Assembly: GCF_019393635.1 (NCBI RefSeq)
Contig: NC_057862.1
Span: 418,545,669 to 418,609,668, forward strand
Direction of reading: 5' to 3'
Length of the DNA stretch: 64,000 nt
DNA from: Dromiciops gliroides
Lineage: Eukaryota > Chordata > Mammalia > Microbiotheria > Microbiotheriidae
Positions 23,997 to 36,703 of this stretch are shown here, piece after piece (the first letter of the stretch is position 1; the number at the start of each line of letters is the position of its first letter). Position numbers and translations under genes: made by a program. The notes beneath the pieces are model-generated. The model had not been told where the DNA came from. It made no database searches and worked only from the letters and a program-made list of their open reading frames with translations.

Positions 23997-24264
23997 ACCC
24001 CACAGTACCTTTGTTTTGGTGTCATCTGGAGTTGGCTATAACAGCAAAGGTGCTTAGCCTGGGAACCTAGTGAGCATTATTGGGTTTTTTTCTTATTTTT
24101 ATAACTATTTCAATGTAATTGGTTTCCTTTGTAATACTATGTATTTTATTTTATGCAGTTAAAAACCTCATTCTGAGGAATTCAGAGGCTTCCCCAGATG
24201 GTCCATTATATAAAGGAGGTAAAGAACCTCTGTATTACAAGGTAAACCAATAGAGCTGTCTCTG

Positions 24265-25162
24265 TTGCTACAGCTTTCAAAGAATTTTACACAATTTTAC
24301 CACATGAATGAAAGGGAACTAGTTAGAGAAGAGAATTTAATAGGTGTTTTGCTCTACCAAATCAAATATTTTACAGTCAAGGAAACAATATTGCTATTAC
24401 TGTACACAATGTTCTCTTGGTTCTGCTCATTTCACTCTTCATTATTTCATTCTAGTTTTTTTTTTAATCATCAAGCTTATTACTTCTTGTAGCACAGTAG
24501 TATTCCATCACAATCACATACCATAACTTGTTCAATCATTCCCCAATTGAGGGGCATCCCCAAAATTTCCAATTCTTTGCTACCACAAAGAGAACTGCTC
24601 TAAATATTTTAAAACATATAGGTTCTTGGGAGGCAGCTAGGCAGTGCAGTGGATAAAGCACCAGCCCTGGATTCAGGAGGACCTGAGTTCAAATCAGGCC
24701 TCAGACACCTGACACTAGCTGTGTGACCCTGGGCAAGTCACTTAACCCTCATTGCCTCCAAAAACAAAAACACATATAGTTTCTTTTCCTTTTCCCTAAT
24801 CATCTTTGTAAACAGACCTAGTAGTGGTATTGCTAAGTATAATAAATCTTTGGCCATAATTCATTAGTTCCTTTAATATTCTCAACTTTTTGTTCTTCCA
24901 AATGAATTGTTATTATTTTTTCTAATTCAGTAAAATAATTTGTTGGTAATTTAATTAGGACAGCATTGAATATATAAATTAGTTTAGGTAAAATTGTCAT
25001 TTTTACTATATCGGGCCTGCCTACCCTTAAGCAATTAATATTTCTCCAATTATTTAAATCTGATTTTATTTGTATAAAAAAGTTTTTTATAATTTTGTTT
25101 ATATAGTTTCTGGGTTTGTTTTGGCAAGTGTACTCCCAGGGACTTTATACAGTCTAGAATTA
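24265..25162 (-). mobile_element. L1 LINE 3' fragment with internal gap and a nested SINE
   Basis: 24265-24610 is the antisense L1 3' region (CAGTAGTATTCCATCACAAT, TTCCCCAATTGAGGGGCATC). 24880-25162 is antisense ORF2 like that at 2930. A SINE sits at 24628-24766. Confidence 0.78.
24628..24766 (+). mobile_element. WSINE-type SINE nested in L1
   Basis: Flanks AAAACATATAGGTTCTT and AAACACATATAGTTTCTT. Confidence 0.92.
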
Positions 25163-25327
25163 TTTTTTGTTTTGTTTTGGTTTTGGTTTTTTGGTAGGGC
25201 AATGAGGGTTAAGTGACTTGCCCATGGTCACACAGCTAGTAAGCGTCAAGTGTCTGAGGCCGGATTTGAACTCAGGTCCTCCTGAATCCAGGGCCGGTGC
25301 TTTATCCACTGTGCCACCTAGCCGCCC
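25163..25327 (-). mobile_element. WSINE-type SINE
   Basis: Antisense SINE with a TTTTG-type tail. A 5' piece of an older, related SINE (25329-25400, same strand) follows directly. Confidence 0.9.
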
Positions 25328-25711
25328 CTGAGGTAGGATTTAAACTCAGATTTTCCTGACTCCAAATCCAATCAATACTCTATCCCCTGTGCCACCTAAT
25401 AACATCACAAAAAATTAAAAGGATCTTCTTTTTTCTTTTTTCTCTGGGCCTGATAGTTCACCTGTCTTCCTTGAATTTCCATGGTCAAATAATCTGTCAC
25501 CAAGTGGTCAGTTTCTTAATAAAGAGAATATATATACCTAATCAACACCAAACATGGATGATACCATATTTGCTTTTCCTAAGTCAAATCATTCCCCTTT
25601 CTGGTACTTTGTAAGTAAAGAGCTATATAAATCGGAATTACTCTATCTTCTTGACTTCAGTCTTTGTTCTGTCTAATATATTCTTCATAATGCCATTTTC
25701 TATTGCTTTGT

Positions 25712-25953
25712 TTTGTTAAGCTATTTTTTAGTGGTGTCTGACTCTCTGTGATCCCATTTGGGATTTTCTTGGAAGAAATACTGAAGTGGATCTCCATTTC
25801 TTTCTCCAGCTCATTTTACAGATGAGGAACTGAGGCAAACAGGGTTAAGTGACTTGCCCAGGGTGACATAGCTAGTAAGTGTCTAAGGCCAGATTTGAAC
25901 TCAGAAAGATGAGTCTTTATAGTTCCAAGCCCACTTCACCACCTAGTTATGCT
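25712..25953 (-). mobile_element. CORE-SINE with a BovB/RTE-type 3' tail
   Basis: On the minus strand a CORE-SINE body ends in GAGAAAGAAATGGAGATCCA and then sequence like the BovB LINE 3' end (GAGTCAGACACCACTAAAAA). Confidence 0.75.
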
Positions 25954-26330
25954 ACTGCTTTGCACATCACCCCCAAACTCAAAATTTTTCAAAAGCTTTT
26001 GGCCACTTTCAGAATAAAGTTCAAACACCCTGACCACAATACAATCCATATGTACCATTCCAAACATAGTATCTCCTATTCCCCTATAGGGACACTCTGC
26101 TTCAGTCAATCTAGTTTATTTCCCCCCAAACCCACTCTGTATATTTGTCATCTTCTTGCCTTTGTTTAGTCCATTCCTCTTATAGAGAATGTCCTTTTTT
26201 CTTCTCCATTTATCTAAGTCTCAACTGTCCTATGAGGTTCATTTCAAGATATTCCCAGATCATGGCATTTTTTCCCTCCTCTGATCCCCCATCTAGTCTA
26301 CTTCTTTGACACATAGAACATTACTTTGTC

Positions 26331-26455
26331 CTATTATTATATACATATACATGTATTATGTATGTGTGTGTATATATATATCGCTATATGCATGTATGTG
26401 TATATACATATATATTCATACATATATAGATATATGCATTATCCATATACACACA
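26331..26455 (+). repeat. TA/TG-rich microsatellite
   Basis: Mixed TATG, TATA and TGTG runs. Similar runs occur at 7694-7745, 21520-21598, 33078-33140 and 41696-41765. Confidence 0.8.
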
Positions 26456-26459
26456 CAGA

Positions 26460-26655
26460 GGCAACATGGAATAGGGAATGGAGCCAACACTGTCACATCC
26501 TGACTAGGTGATCCTGGGCAAGTCACTAAATCTCTTAGTGCTCTAAGCAACTCTCTCAGATTGTAAATTGCAAAGAAGTTACCAACCTGCATTAGTAAAG
26601 AGGTTTTCCTCACATGAGAGTTCCCTGGACTAATGAAGTCACTGATCCAGGGCCC
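26460..26655 (+). mobile_element. tRNA-like SINE of a different family
   Basis: GGCAACATGGAATAGGGAAT, GATCCTGGGCAAGTCACTAA, AAGTTACCAACCTGCATTAG, GAGAGTTCCCTGGACTAATG. Confidence 0.55.
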
Positions 26656-27652
26656 TATGTATGCACATACTTGTGTGCATATATGTCTATGTGTATGTAT
26701 CCTGGTTCCCCAAATAGGATGTAAGCTCTTTGAAGGTAGAAACTCTCTTATTCCACTTTGTATCTATGGTACCTAGAATACTGTAAGCATTCAATTAATA
26801 TTAGTTGATGATGATAAAACACAGACTTCAGCTCAGCCCCCTAAACTTAAGGCACATCCCTAGAAATTGTCAATTATTTTTGGGTAATTATCTCCGTTAT
26901 CCTCTTGAGGGCAGGTATCAACTTAGTTATTGCTAGCAGCTGGAACAATTAGTGGACATAGTAGGTCCTTAATGAGCATTCCTAAAAAACTAAAGATTTA
27001 CTTATTTGAATCTAACTTTCACAGATAAAGTAGAAAAAGAAAGGCAGAATAAGTTTGAATTGAAGCAAAGGAAACTGTTTTTATAACCTACCTTTTTTTT
27101 TTCTCTCTTTACAATCACAAATACAGCTTAAGTAGCTCCAGCAATGCATAAGGGCCTACAAAAAAGGGGTGGAGTGGAAGTTCTCTGCGGTTGTTGAAGA
27201 GTGTTGATTTTTAAATTAACAAAAGGAAAGAGGGTCCTTTCAGAAATGTCCCCTTGAGGGGCCTGGGATTTTGAAAAGAGTTGAAAGAAAGAACTTTATA
27301 AACTCATCTCCCAAGGCCATAATTAGCAGAATGAGTAAATAAACAGAAGAGACTATACATTTTCCTACTTCCTGGTGCCCTCCACTACCCAGTTCCCTAG
27401 CAATCCAGTTCCTAACAAGTGGTAATACTCTCACTAAATTCCTGCAAAACTTGCTGTCAACCTATGACCTATTGTATTGTCCTCCTCAACACTCCTGGTT
27501 TCCAATTTACAAACCAACTAAATTTACAAACACAGCTGTGTTGCTGTGTACATAGACTTTGGAAAGCCTAATATGCTTTCTCCATGAAAGCTATGATACA
27601 CACATTAACAGATATGACCTTTTTAGTCATTGTCCCACTGAACTCTCTGATT

Positions 27653-28049
27653 CTGGGGTTCTAAACCTTCCTTGTGTCAAGGATGCCTTTAGCAGTCTGG
27701 AGAAGCCTATAAACCCCTTCTCAGAAAAAAAAAAAATTTTAACTATATAAAATAAAATACAAGGGCAGCTAGCTAGATGGCACAGCGGATAGAGCACCGG
27801 CCCTGGACTCAGGAGTACCTGAGTTCAAATCCGGCCTCAGATACTTGACACTTACTAGCTGTGTGACACTGGGCAAGTCACTTAACCCTCATTGCCCCAC
27901 AAAAAATAAAATAAAATAAAATCAATGGGGAAAAAAAAACTGTTAAAGTACAACTACAAAAATACTTTTCCCAACCAATTTCATAACCCCCCCTGAAATC
28001 TATCCATACACTCCTTGGGGGTTTATGGAACCCAGGTTAAGAATCCCTG
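27653..28049 (+). mobile_element. hAT miniature element interrupted by a SINE
   Basis: Starts CTGGGGTTCTAAACC and ends CCCAGGTTAAGAATCCCTG. The SINE at 27762-27900 lies inside. Confidence 0.6.
27762..27900 (+). mobile_element. WSINE-type SINE nested in a hAT element
   Basis: The head carries a small AGCT duplication; the tail is AAAAT-rich and blends into the AAAATA target. Confidence 0.92.
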
Positions 28050-28088
28050 AGCTAATGTATATCCTAATTGTAAAGAAAATCAGGCTTA

Positions 28089-28228
28089 GGGGGCAGCTAG
28101 GTGGTGCAGTGGATAAAGCACTGGCCCCGGATTCAGGAGGACCTAAGTTCAAATCTGGCCTCAGACACTTGACACTTACAAGCTGTGTGACCCTGGGCAA
28201 GTCACTTAACCCTTATTGCCCCAGAAAA
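28089..28228 (+). mobile_element. WSINE-type SINE
   Basis: Flanks AAAATCAGGCTTA and AAATATCAGGCTTA. Confidence 0.94.
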
Positions 28229-28384
28229 AATATCAGGCTTAAATAGCATGCCCACTGTTCAGGATGGCCAGTATATCAAACCAGCAAACATAACAAAACT
28301 ACTGAACATTAAGTAACTTGGGTTAATGGATCTTTTTTGTGCTTTGCTTTTTAATTCTGGCTGCAAGAACAAAAACTGAAAAGC

Positions 28385-28577
28385 AGTGTGGTATAAGTGT
28401 TGGATTTAGAGTCTGAGAACATGGGGTCAAATCAAAGCTCTCCCGCTTAATATCTGTGTCACCTTGGGTAAGTCATTTAACTTTTGTTGGTCTCAATTTC
28501 ATCAACTATAAAATGCTGGGTTTGGACTAGATGACCTTGAAGAAATCTTCCAACTATAAAATTATGATTCTATGAAA
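28385..28577 (+). mobile_element. MIR-type SINE
   Basis: GTGGTATAAGTGTTGGATTT, TTGGGTAAGTCATTTAACTT, GGACTAGATGACCTTGAAGA. Confidence 0.7.
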
Positions 28578-29278
28578 ACAAATGAACAATCCCCTAAAAG
28601 TACTTTGCTAAAAGTATGAGGTCTTTACATATAAAAGTTTTGAAGAAGCAATACAGTCCATTTTCCTAAGCTGATTTAAAATGTAGTATCTATTTCTGGT
28701 CAACAATTAAACTGTTTCTATAATGATTCTTACTACCAATCACATTTTCAGTTTTAGAATTTATAATACTAAATATAGATGTGGCCAGTTCTCCAACTTT
28801 ATTCTTCCAGGTCTAATCTAGAATTTGCTTTTTTTAAATGAAAAGGAAACACTGCCCCCAGAAGCATCACACAGTCATCATTTAGGACACCCATGTACCT
28901 GAGGCTTATGCACAGCATAAGACAAATGGTGATATTTAGCCCTACCATCAAGCTGTAACAATCAATCTCTATGATAGGAGTCAATGTTGGAAGATAGTTA
29001 CTCAGATGTGAGCAAAAACTTTTCAAAAGCACATAAAGGCAATGAAAAAGGAACTCTCTAAGGTCATGCCTAATATTCTCATACTCAAGAGTGAAATCTC
29101 ACAAAACACAGTACTGGTAAAACCAGATATATAAATATAGGAAAAACAAAAGAATTACTGAATCTAATGCCTAAGAAAGCCATCATCAGTTTCAGAAAGC
29201 TAAGACTAACATAACTGTTTGAGCTACCGCATAAAAAAGGGTTCTCCAACAAATATGCAAACAGAAAAAGCCTTTCTA

Positions 29279-29425
29279 AGGGCAGCTAGGTAGTACAGTG
29301 GATAGAGCACTGGCCCTGGAGTCAGGAGGACCTGAGTCCAAATATGGCCTTAGACACTTGACACTTTCTAGCTGTGTAACCCTGGGCAAGTCACTTAACC
29401 CCAATTGCCTCTCAAAAAAAAAAAA
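29279..29425 (+). mobile_element. WSINE-type SINE
   Basis: Flanks AAAAAGCCTTTCTA on both sides. Confidence 0.95.
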
Positions 29426-29439
29426 AAAAAGCCTTTCTA

Positions 29440-31620
29440 GACAAAACACCAAACCAAGCCTTAGATTTTGTTAGTTGTTATCCACCTGAAGTCTATTGCT
29501 TTTTTCCTAAACTTTTTTTTTTCACATCTCTTCTCCACCTAAACTTTTGAACTAGAGAAATGTACCCATTTTTAGGGACTATCAGAATGTTCTTCAAAGC
29601 AAAAGCAAAGAGTCTTTTTGATTTTTACATAATACAGGGTGTATATAAGCTACACTAAGATTTTTGGGACACCCTATACTTATTGCTTACCATAAGAAAT
29701 GCAAGTGGCTATTCAAAGCATATGAATAAAATCAGACTCATATATGCAATAAATTATTCTACCTTCCTCATAACCTTTCCCTCTGCTATATACTTTAGCT
29801 ATGACTTGCAATAAAAATTGTCCTAGGCATACATCAAACCCATTATTTTTAATGGTCTATTTTCATTTAAGGAGATAAATCTAATAATCTGCTATTGAAG
29901 AAAGTCACATCCCAGGTTTCACTGTGAAAGTATATCAAGAGCACAAGTGTAATTTAACTGCATGTAAATTTTAAGGACTACAACTTAAAATTTATCATGC
30001 AAAAGCAAATAACTATGTGACAACTTGACTATTCATTTACAGATAAAGCAGTTGCCAGTATCAATTATGACCCCATCCTGGTTCCATGCAAGAAATTCTT
30101 ATTAGTATAACAAATCTATATACAATCCATGTCATTCTCCATTGCAAAAGAAACTATAGCAAATCTAGCATCAATTTTTCTCTAGCTATAGTTCCCTGGC
30201 CCTGATGTTCAGGAATGAACAACTTTGTACTGAGTTTCAACACAGGGGCAGTTGTATGCCACTGTAGAACAGACCCAAGGTGAAGATTGGAGCTGCATCA
30301 CAAGGCAAAGCCTGGAATCAGATCACCATGATGGTGGAACTGGATGCCCCCTCAAACTGGAAGGACTAACATTGGAAAAAATAAGGAATGTTAGGAGTGA
30401 TATGGCTGTATTCAAATAAATGATGGATTGCTACATTGAGTAAGAAGTGGCCAGAATTCTCCATTTCCCTGAGGAACATAAGTATCTAAACAGCATGATG
30501 GAGAACTTAAATATAAAATAGACAACTTGAATGAGGTAGACTGGGAATTTCCTTTCCAATTCATTCAACAAATTTGGGATTTAAGAATTCAGAGCTGAAA
30601 GCTGAGAACCTTTTCCCTGAAGGAGCTCACAATGGAACAGCTTATGACACAAGCACATCTTTAAAAATAAGAAAACTATTCATCCCTCTGAAATTAAGTT
30701 TGGTCTTTCCAAGTTTATAACTATGGGGAGGATAAATGTGACCAACTTAAGATCACTTAAAATCCAAAGATTACATGACATACAAGCTATTAGACCAAAT
30801 TTTTAAAATCAATGATAAAAATCTAAAATGAAAGAGTGGTGCCAGTTAATAACATGAAAGAAAACAATGACCTGTACATTTTAAAATATTTCTACTTTTA
30901 TTATGAACTTTTAATAAACAAAGTAAAATAAGAAGAATGACTGGAACTGAGAACTTCTATTACATGAAATTTGTTTTGTCCTTTTAAGAAATATGTATTA
31001 AGTTTAACAAGATAGTAACAAAATCACTTTTGTATCCCCTTCTGAACTTTCTTATAACGCAAACCATGAAAAAAATGTGGTACAATTTTAAAGAAGGTAA
31101 ATTTTATTTTGTTTAGTTCTGGGAATCACATTTTAGAAAATACATTAACAAAGTAAAGAAAGTCTGGAAGGGAAATCAGAATGGTGAAGGAATTTGAAAC
31201 CACTTCATATGAGGATCAGTTGAAGGAAGGAGGGATGATTAACCTGCAAAACAAAGAAAGAAAGAATTGGCTCACAATAAGCGCCATGCAAACGTTAGCT
31301 ATCGACACCATAATTATAATCCAATCACTTAGCACGCTGCCTTGGCTCTTACTCATATAATGATAAACAAAGATGGAACAAATCATGGAAATAAGCTGAT
31401 TGGGTCCAGTACAAATTCATGTTACATAATCTCAACCACAACAAGGCAATCCTTTTTATACCTTCCTAATTGGCTCACTATCCCATTTACCACAGCTGCT
31501 TATCTAAACCTTTTTATCCCTCCTTAACCCTCCTATGATTTCTCTTCCTTCCACCCTCTCAGTTGAGAACTATACATTTCACTGAAAAAAGAATAAGTAC
31601 ATTCACTGAAAATTCTCTTT
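29440..31620. other. Intron-like sequence, nothing recognised except a small mariner-like remnant
   Basis: No coding or clear repeat signature. 28580-29278, 32640-33320 and 35001-36090 are similar apart from the AC microsatellite. Confidence 0.5.
29634..29684 (+). mobile_element. Short mariner-like miniature element remnant
   Basis: ATACAGGGTGT and TTTTGGGACACCCTATAC are inverted ends with TA outside. It is very short, so it is a deletion derivative or a fragment. Confidence 0.4.
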
Positions 31621-32640
31621 TTTCCTCCTCCTCATTTCACATCACTCAGATGTTTTCTGCCACTACCTCTGTCTTCTCCCTTGTCTCAAGGTCCTTCTTG
31701 CCGAGGGAAACCCTTCTACAAGCACAAGTGATCTCATGCCATCTCATGGAGATGAGATGGCATGGGATTATCCCCACTCTCTCACTTCAAATTCACCCTG
31801 TCTATTGGCTTCTTCTTTATTGCCTACATACGTGTCCATGTCTCCCTCAATCTCAAAAAACCCTCACTTGATCCATCCATCCCTGCTAGCTATCATCCTA
31901 TATCTTTCCTACGTTTTTGTGACTAAGTTTCTCAAGAAAACTGTCTACAATCAATACCTTCACTTCCTTTCTTCTCACTCTCAACTCTCTGTAGTTTGGC
32001 TTCCAACTGAAACTGTTCTCTTCAAAACTAAGAGTGATCTCTGAATTGTCACATCCAATGGCGTTTTTCTCTTTTTTTCATCCTTCTTGGCCTGTCTTCA
32101 GCCTTGGAAATTGCCCATCACCTTCTTCTTGATGCCCTCTTCTGAATTTTCATGACACTATTCTCTCCTAGTTCTCCTCCTATCTGTTTCTTTAATCTCC
32201 TTTACTGGATCTTCATCCAGATCATGGTCACTGATTGTGGATGTTCCCCCAGGGATACCTCTTCAGGTCCTCTTCTCTTTCTATACTATTTCCCTCAGTT
32301 ATATCATCAGCTTTTATGGATTCAGTTATCATCTCTATGCTGAAGACTCTTCGATCTCTTTATCCAAACATAACCTCTTTCCTGACCTCCAGTCTTGAAT
32401 CTCCAAGTGCCTCCTCTCTTTATCAATTCATTATTACTATTGAGGACACCATCATGCTCCCAATCACAGAGGCTCACAACCTAGGTATTAACCTTAACTC
32501 CTCATTCTCTATATGCAATCAAATACTAAATCCTGTCATTTTACCTTCATAACAAACATAACATCTCTCCTATACTTCCCCCTTCTCTCCTCTGACATGG
32601 CCAACACCCTGGTGCAGGCCCTTATCACCTAAAAGTATAG
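31620..32640 (+). mobile_element. L2 LINE ORF2 segment
   Basis: Ordered L2 reverse-transcriptase landmarks: CTCTGTAGTTTGGCTTCCAA, GTTCTCCTCCTATCTGTTTC, TTATCATCTCTATGCTGAAG, CACAACCTAGGTATTAACCT. The frame is broken; the small open frames here are relics. Confidence 0.8.
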
Positions 32641-33319
32641 GCATAGAAGAACCTTTTTTAAATATCATAAAAAGAATCTATCTAAAACCAAAAGTAAGCA
32701 TCATGGGAAATGGGAATACACTAGAACCTTTCTAAAGGTTTAAAATTAGGCTTAAACCAACATCTTACACCATATTCCACAATACATTCTAAATACATAC
32801 ATTACCTAATATTAAAGAACATACTATAAAAAATTAGAAGCAAAACAGATCACATAACTCATAACTCTTATAGCTATTGGTAAAAGACATGTTCTTAACC
32901 AACAAGAGACAGAGGCAAGTACAAAAGATAAAAGAATAACTTGATTATTTAAAACTGAGAAGCTTCTGCATGGACAACATTGAAGGATCTAGGATAAAAA
33001 GGGAAGTAGGTGAATGGGGGAAAATCTTTGTATCAAATTTCTATAATAAGGGTATGTTGTCCAAGATATACAAACTATATATATATACATATATGTTTAC
33101 ATATATGTGTATACACATGCACACACATATATAAATATAACCAATAACCATTCTACAATGGATATGAACTAAGAGTTCTCAAAGAATTGTAAAGTATTCA
33201 CAACCATATGTTCAAAAAATTTTAAGTGGTTCCTTTTTGTTGATAATATAAAATACAAACTCTTTAGTATTTAAAACTTTCATAATCTTGTTCCAACATA
33301 CTCTTTTTGACTAAGATAT

Positions 33320-34105
33320 TTTTATTTGATGCAGAAAACATTTCTAAGTTTTTTAATATAAACATTTTATTATTTTCCAGTTACATTTAGAGATAGTTTT
33401 CAACATTTGTTCCTAAAAGATTTCTAGTTTCAAATTTTTCTCCCTCCCCCCTCCCTAAGACAGCAAGTAATCTGATATAGGTTATATATGTATAATCACA
33501 TTAAACATATTTCTGCATTAGTCATGTTATGAGAGAAGAATCAGAGCAAAAAAGGAAAAACCTTAAAAAAGAAAAACAACAACAAACAAAAAAAAACAAT
33601 AGAAATAGTATGGTTCGATCTGCATCTAGATTCCACAGGTTGTTTTGGGTTTTTTTTTTCTGGATTTGGAGAGCCTTTTCCATCATGAGTCCTTTGGAAC
33701 TATCTTGGATCATGGTATTGCTGAGAAGAATCAAGTCTATCACAGTTGATCAACACATCATGTTGTTGATACTGTGTACAATGTTCTCCTGGTTCTGGTT
33801 CTCTCACTCATCAGTTCATGCAAGTCCTTCCAGGTTTCTCTGAAATCTACCTGCTCATCGTTTCTTACAGCACAATAGTATTCCATTACATTTATATACC
33901 ACAACTTATTTAGCTATTCCCCAATTGATGGCCAACCCCTCAATTTCCAATTCCTTGCCACCACAAAGAGAACAGCTATAAATATTTTTTGTATATGTGT
34001 GTCCTTTTCCCTTTTTTATGATCTCTTTGGGGAAAAAGACCTAATAGTGGTATTGCTGGGTCAAAGGGTATGCCCAACTTACTTTAAAATTTTTATTTCC
34101 CCTTA
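33320..34105 (-). mobile_element. L1 LINE 3' end
   Basis: Antisense 3' UTR (TTTTCTCCCTCCCCCCTCCC, ATATTTCTGCATTAGTCATG) followed by AATAGTATTCCATTACATTT and CCAATTGATGGCCAACCCCT. Confidence 0.85.
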
Positions 34106-34123
34106 CTCCTATTCAAAAACCCT

Positions 34124-34589
34124 GGGGCAGCTAGGTGGCACAGTGGATAGAGCACTGGCTCTGAAGCCAGGAGGATATGAATTCAAATCTCACCTCAGAC
34201 ATTTGCTAGCTGTGTGACCCCAGGCAAGTCACTTAACCACAATTGCCTTAAAACATCTGGGGCCATCTCCAGTTGCCCTGATATATGTCTTGTCACTGTA
34301 CCCAGATGGCTCTGGAGGAGAGAGTGAGGTTAGTGACCTTCTACAGTCCTCCCTCATTTAATCAGATTCACTATAAGTCATGACATCACCCCAATGTCAT
34401 GGTCTTCTTCAAGAATGAAGCATAAAGGGGAAGCTAGGTGGCACAGTGGTTAAAGTACCAGCCTTGGATTCAGGGGATGTGAGTTCAAATCTGACCTCAG
34501 ACACTTTACACTTACTAGCTGTGTGACCCTGGGCAAGTCACTTAACCCTCATTGCCCCCCCAAAAAAAGAATGAAGGACAAACAACAAC
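34124..34589 (+). mobile_element. Longer composite SINE (WSINE head plus unique 3' body) with a nested WSINE
   Basis: The head matches WSINE, then about 190 bases of distinct body (CAGATGGCTCTGGAGGAGAG, ATGTCATGGTCTTCTTCAAG) end in GGACAAACAACAACA. Perfect 13-base flanks ATTCAAAAACCCT (34111-34123, 34590-34602) show this whole length moved as one unit. Confidence 0.85.
34427..34566 (+). mobile_element. WSINE-type SINE nested near the 3' end of the composite SINE
   Basis: Flanks AAGAATGAAGCATAAA and AAGAATGAAGGACAAA. Confidence 0.92.
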
Positions 34590-34602
34590 ATTCAAAAACC
34601 CT

Positions 34603-35000
34603 ACATTAATGCCAAGCTAGTCTACCATCAGTTCCTCAACTCTGACTTGCCAAGTAGACCATCTTCTTATGAATGGAATGTACTCCCTTTCTAAGAACAG
34701 TTCCCATCCTTCAGATTCACCTTCTCTATGAAGCCTTTTCTGATCCCTTTTCAGTAGAAAGTATTTTCTCTCCCCTCAAATTTTCTTAGAACATTTTATA
34801 TGGATCTTGTCTTTGCCCATTTCATATTTTACCTTGCATTAACATTATCTGGGATCATGTCATAATTCCCTGCCCTCCAATCCATTAAAATATAAATCTT
34901 TGAGGGCAGGGACTGTGGGGAGGGGTAGTTGATATTCCTAGTGTCTAGAACAGATTTGCACACAGTAAGCACTTAATTTTTATTTAATTGAACAAGAACA
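34603..35000 (+). mobile_element. L2 LINE 3' end
   Basis: CACCTTCTCTATGAAGCCTT, TTTGAGGGCAGGGACTGTGG, CACACAGTAAGCACTTAATT. Confidence 0.75.
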
Positions 35001-35725
35001 ATTATACTTAGTTTCTTTCAGGTTCCTACTCCTGAGTCACCCTATATATAATATATTCCTCATCTATTCATTAAAATATTTATTGAACATCTACTATGTG
35101 CATGGTAAATTCAGTGCACTTATAAGATATCAAAAAGGAACAAAGATCCAAACATACAACTAAAGTTTCAAGTTTGCAGTTATTTCACCAACATCTTCTA
35201 CTGTTTATCAATGAAAAGATCCCTGACATGAGAACAAATCCCTTCTTTTGTGTTTTGATAGTTTTCAAGATTTTTTTTCAGATTTCAAGGGGAAAGGTCT
35301 TCCATTCTTCTATACTCAGGCAGCTGATAGGCAATACACAGCGGAGGGACAAAATGATGGAGTAGTCTACTTATCTTTAGGAGCTGGTGCTGCAAGGCAA
35401 GGAGGGTTGAGAGAGGGGCCACTTCTTTTTCCTTTCAAAATTACTCTGACCCCAAGGCCATGGGGGAGGAGGAGCAAGAAGAAGGATAACAAACCAAACA
35501 ACTCAATTTTTCACTTTATTTCCTATCCACAATTAAACATAATAAACAATATAAAGTTCTCACAGTTATGTTCTTAAATGTAGCAACAAGACAGTGCAAG
35601 TCATTCCCAGTTCAAATTGGCCTCAAAGCCTCTCCCTATTTGCAAGGTTGGGTCACACTATTGACAATCTCCCTGGGTATAGACTGATAAATTATGGCTT
35701 CCCTAACTCACCCAAAGCCCCTTAA

Positions 35726-35726
<1 letters not shown>

Positions 35727-35759
<33 letters not shown>
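35727..35759 (+). repeat. AC microsatellite
   Basis: About 16 AC units. Confidence 0.95.
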
Positions 35760-35761
<2 letters not shown>

Positions 35762-36094
35762 CCCACCAATCATTCTCACCATCAATTTTTTACATAAGGG
35801 AATTAAAAAACATTTTGTATTAAAATGACTGGATTTTTTAAAAAATGTTTTCAACCTGAGATATCTACATCAGAAGAGTCATTATGATGATCCTTTAACC
35901 AGCTGAAAAAGAAAAATTATCTTTGTTTATAGCTAAATTGTTATTTGATATTATAGAAACTTTCTTAAGATTCTAAAGGACTGACTGGGTAAGTTCTCTA
36001 AAATAACAGTGAAGATGATAGCAATAGATTAGAAACTAGATGGCAGCACCTACCTGCTTTTTACCCATTCACAAATCAAAGAGGCCAAAAATAT

Positions 36095-36285
36095 TTTTTC
36101 TTAGCATCACAGATTTAGAGCTAGAAGAAATTTTATAAGTAAAGTCCAACTATCTTGTTTTACAGATAAGGAAAATGATACTTACAGACTAAGTGACTTG
36201 CTCAAAGTGGGAGAGCTGAAATTTGAACACAGGTTTTAGGTCTCAAAAATGCAGTGCCCTTTCCACAATACTACACTGACTCATG
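36095..36285 (-). mobile_element. MIR-type SINE
   Basis: TTTTACAGATAAGGAAAATG, AAGTGACTTGCTCAAAGTGG, TTTCCACAATACTACACTGA. Confidence 0.62.
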
Positions 36286-36567
36286 TTAAATTTAAGGTAG
36301 GAGTGGGACATCCAGTTGGAGATACTCTGTGCTCTGTGCTCTGTGGAGAGGCTGGCAATAAAGAGTTATAGATTTAGGATCTGCATTATGATGATAATTG
36401 GGGGAAAAAAAGATGATAATTGAGGTCATGCCAGTATATGAGATGACAAAAGTATAGAAAGAATACTCCATTCAATTTAATTCAGCAGACATTTATTAAG
36501 CTCCATCTAGGTCCAGATGGATACCAAAGATAAAAACAAAGCAATCCTTACCTTCAAAGAAATAATC

Positions 36568-36703
36568 AGGGCAGGTAGGTGGTGCAGTGGATAAAGCACC
36601 AGCCCTGGATTCAGGAGGACCTGAGTTCAAATCCAACCTCAGATACTTGACCCTTACTAGCTGTGTGACCCTGGGCAAGTCACTTAACCCTCATTGCCCC
36701 ACG
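36568..36703 (+). mobile_element. WSINE-type SINE whose tail became a GGAA microsatellite
   Basis: A normal head and body end GCCCCAC, then GAAA units grade into GGAA units. Confidence 0.93.

Larger units (their letters stand above)
25960..26815 (+). mobile_element. L2 3'-end pieces split by a TA/TG microsatellite and a SINE
   Basis: TTTGGCCACTTTCAGAATAA and TAAGTCTCAACTGTCCTATG before the microsatellite; ATGTAAGCTCTTTGAAGGTA after it. Confidence 0.55.

Noticed and set aside
27092-27155. Possible TAF4-like exon (good TTTTTTGTAG acceptor and AAG|GTAGGTT donor, minus strand)
   Set aside because: 64 bases would break the phase between exons 38316-38461 and 20014-20241, and the peptide does not resemble TAF4.
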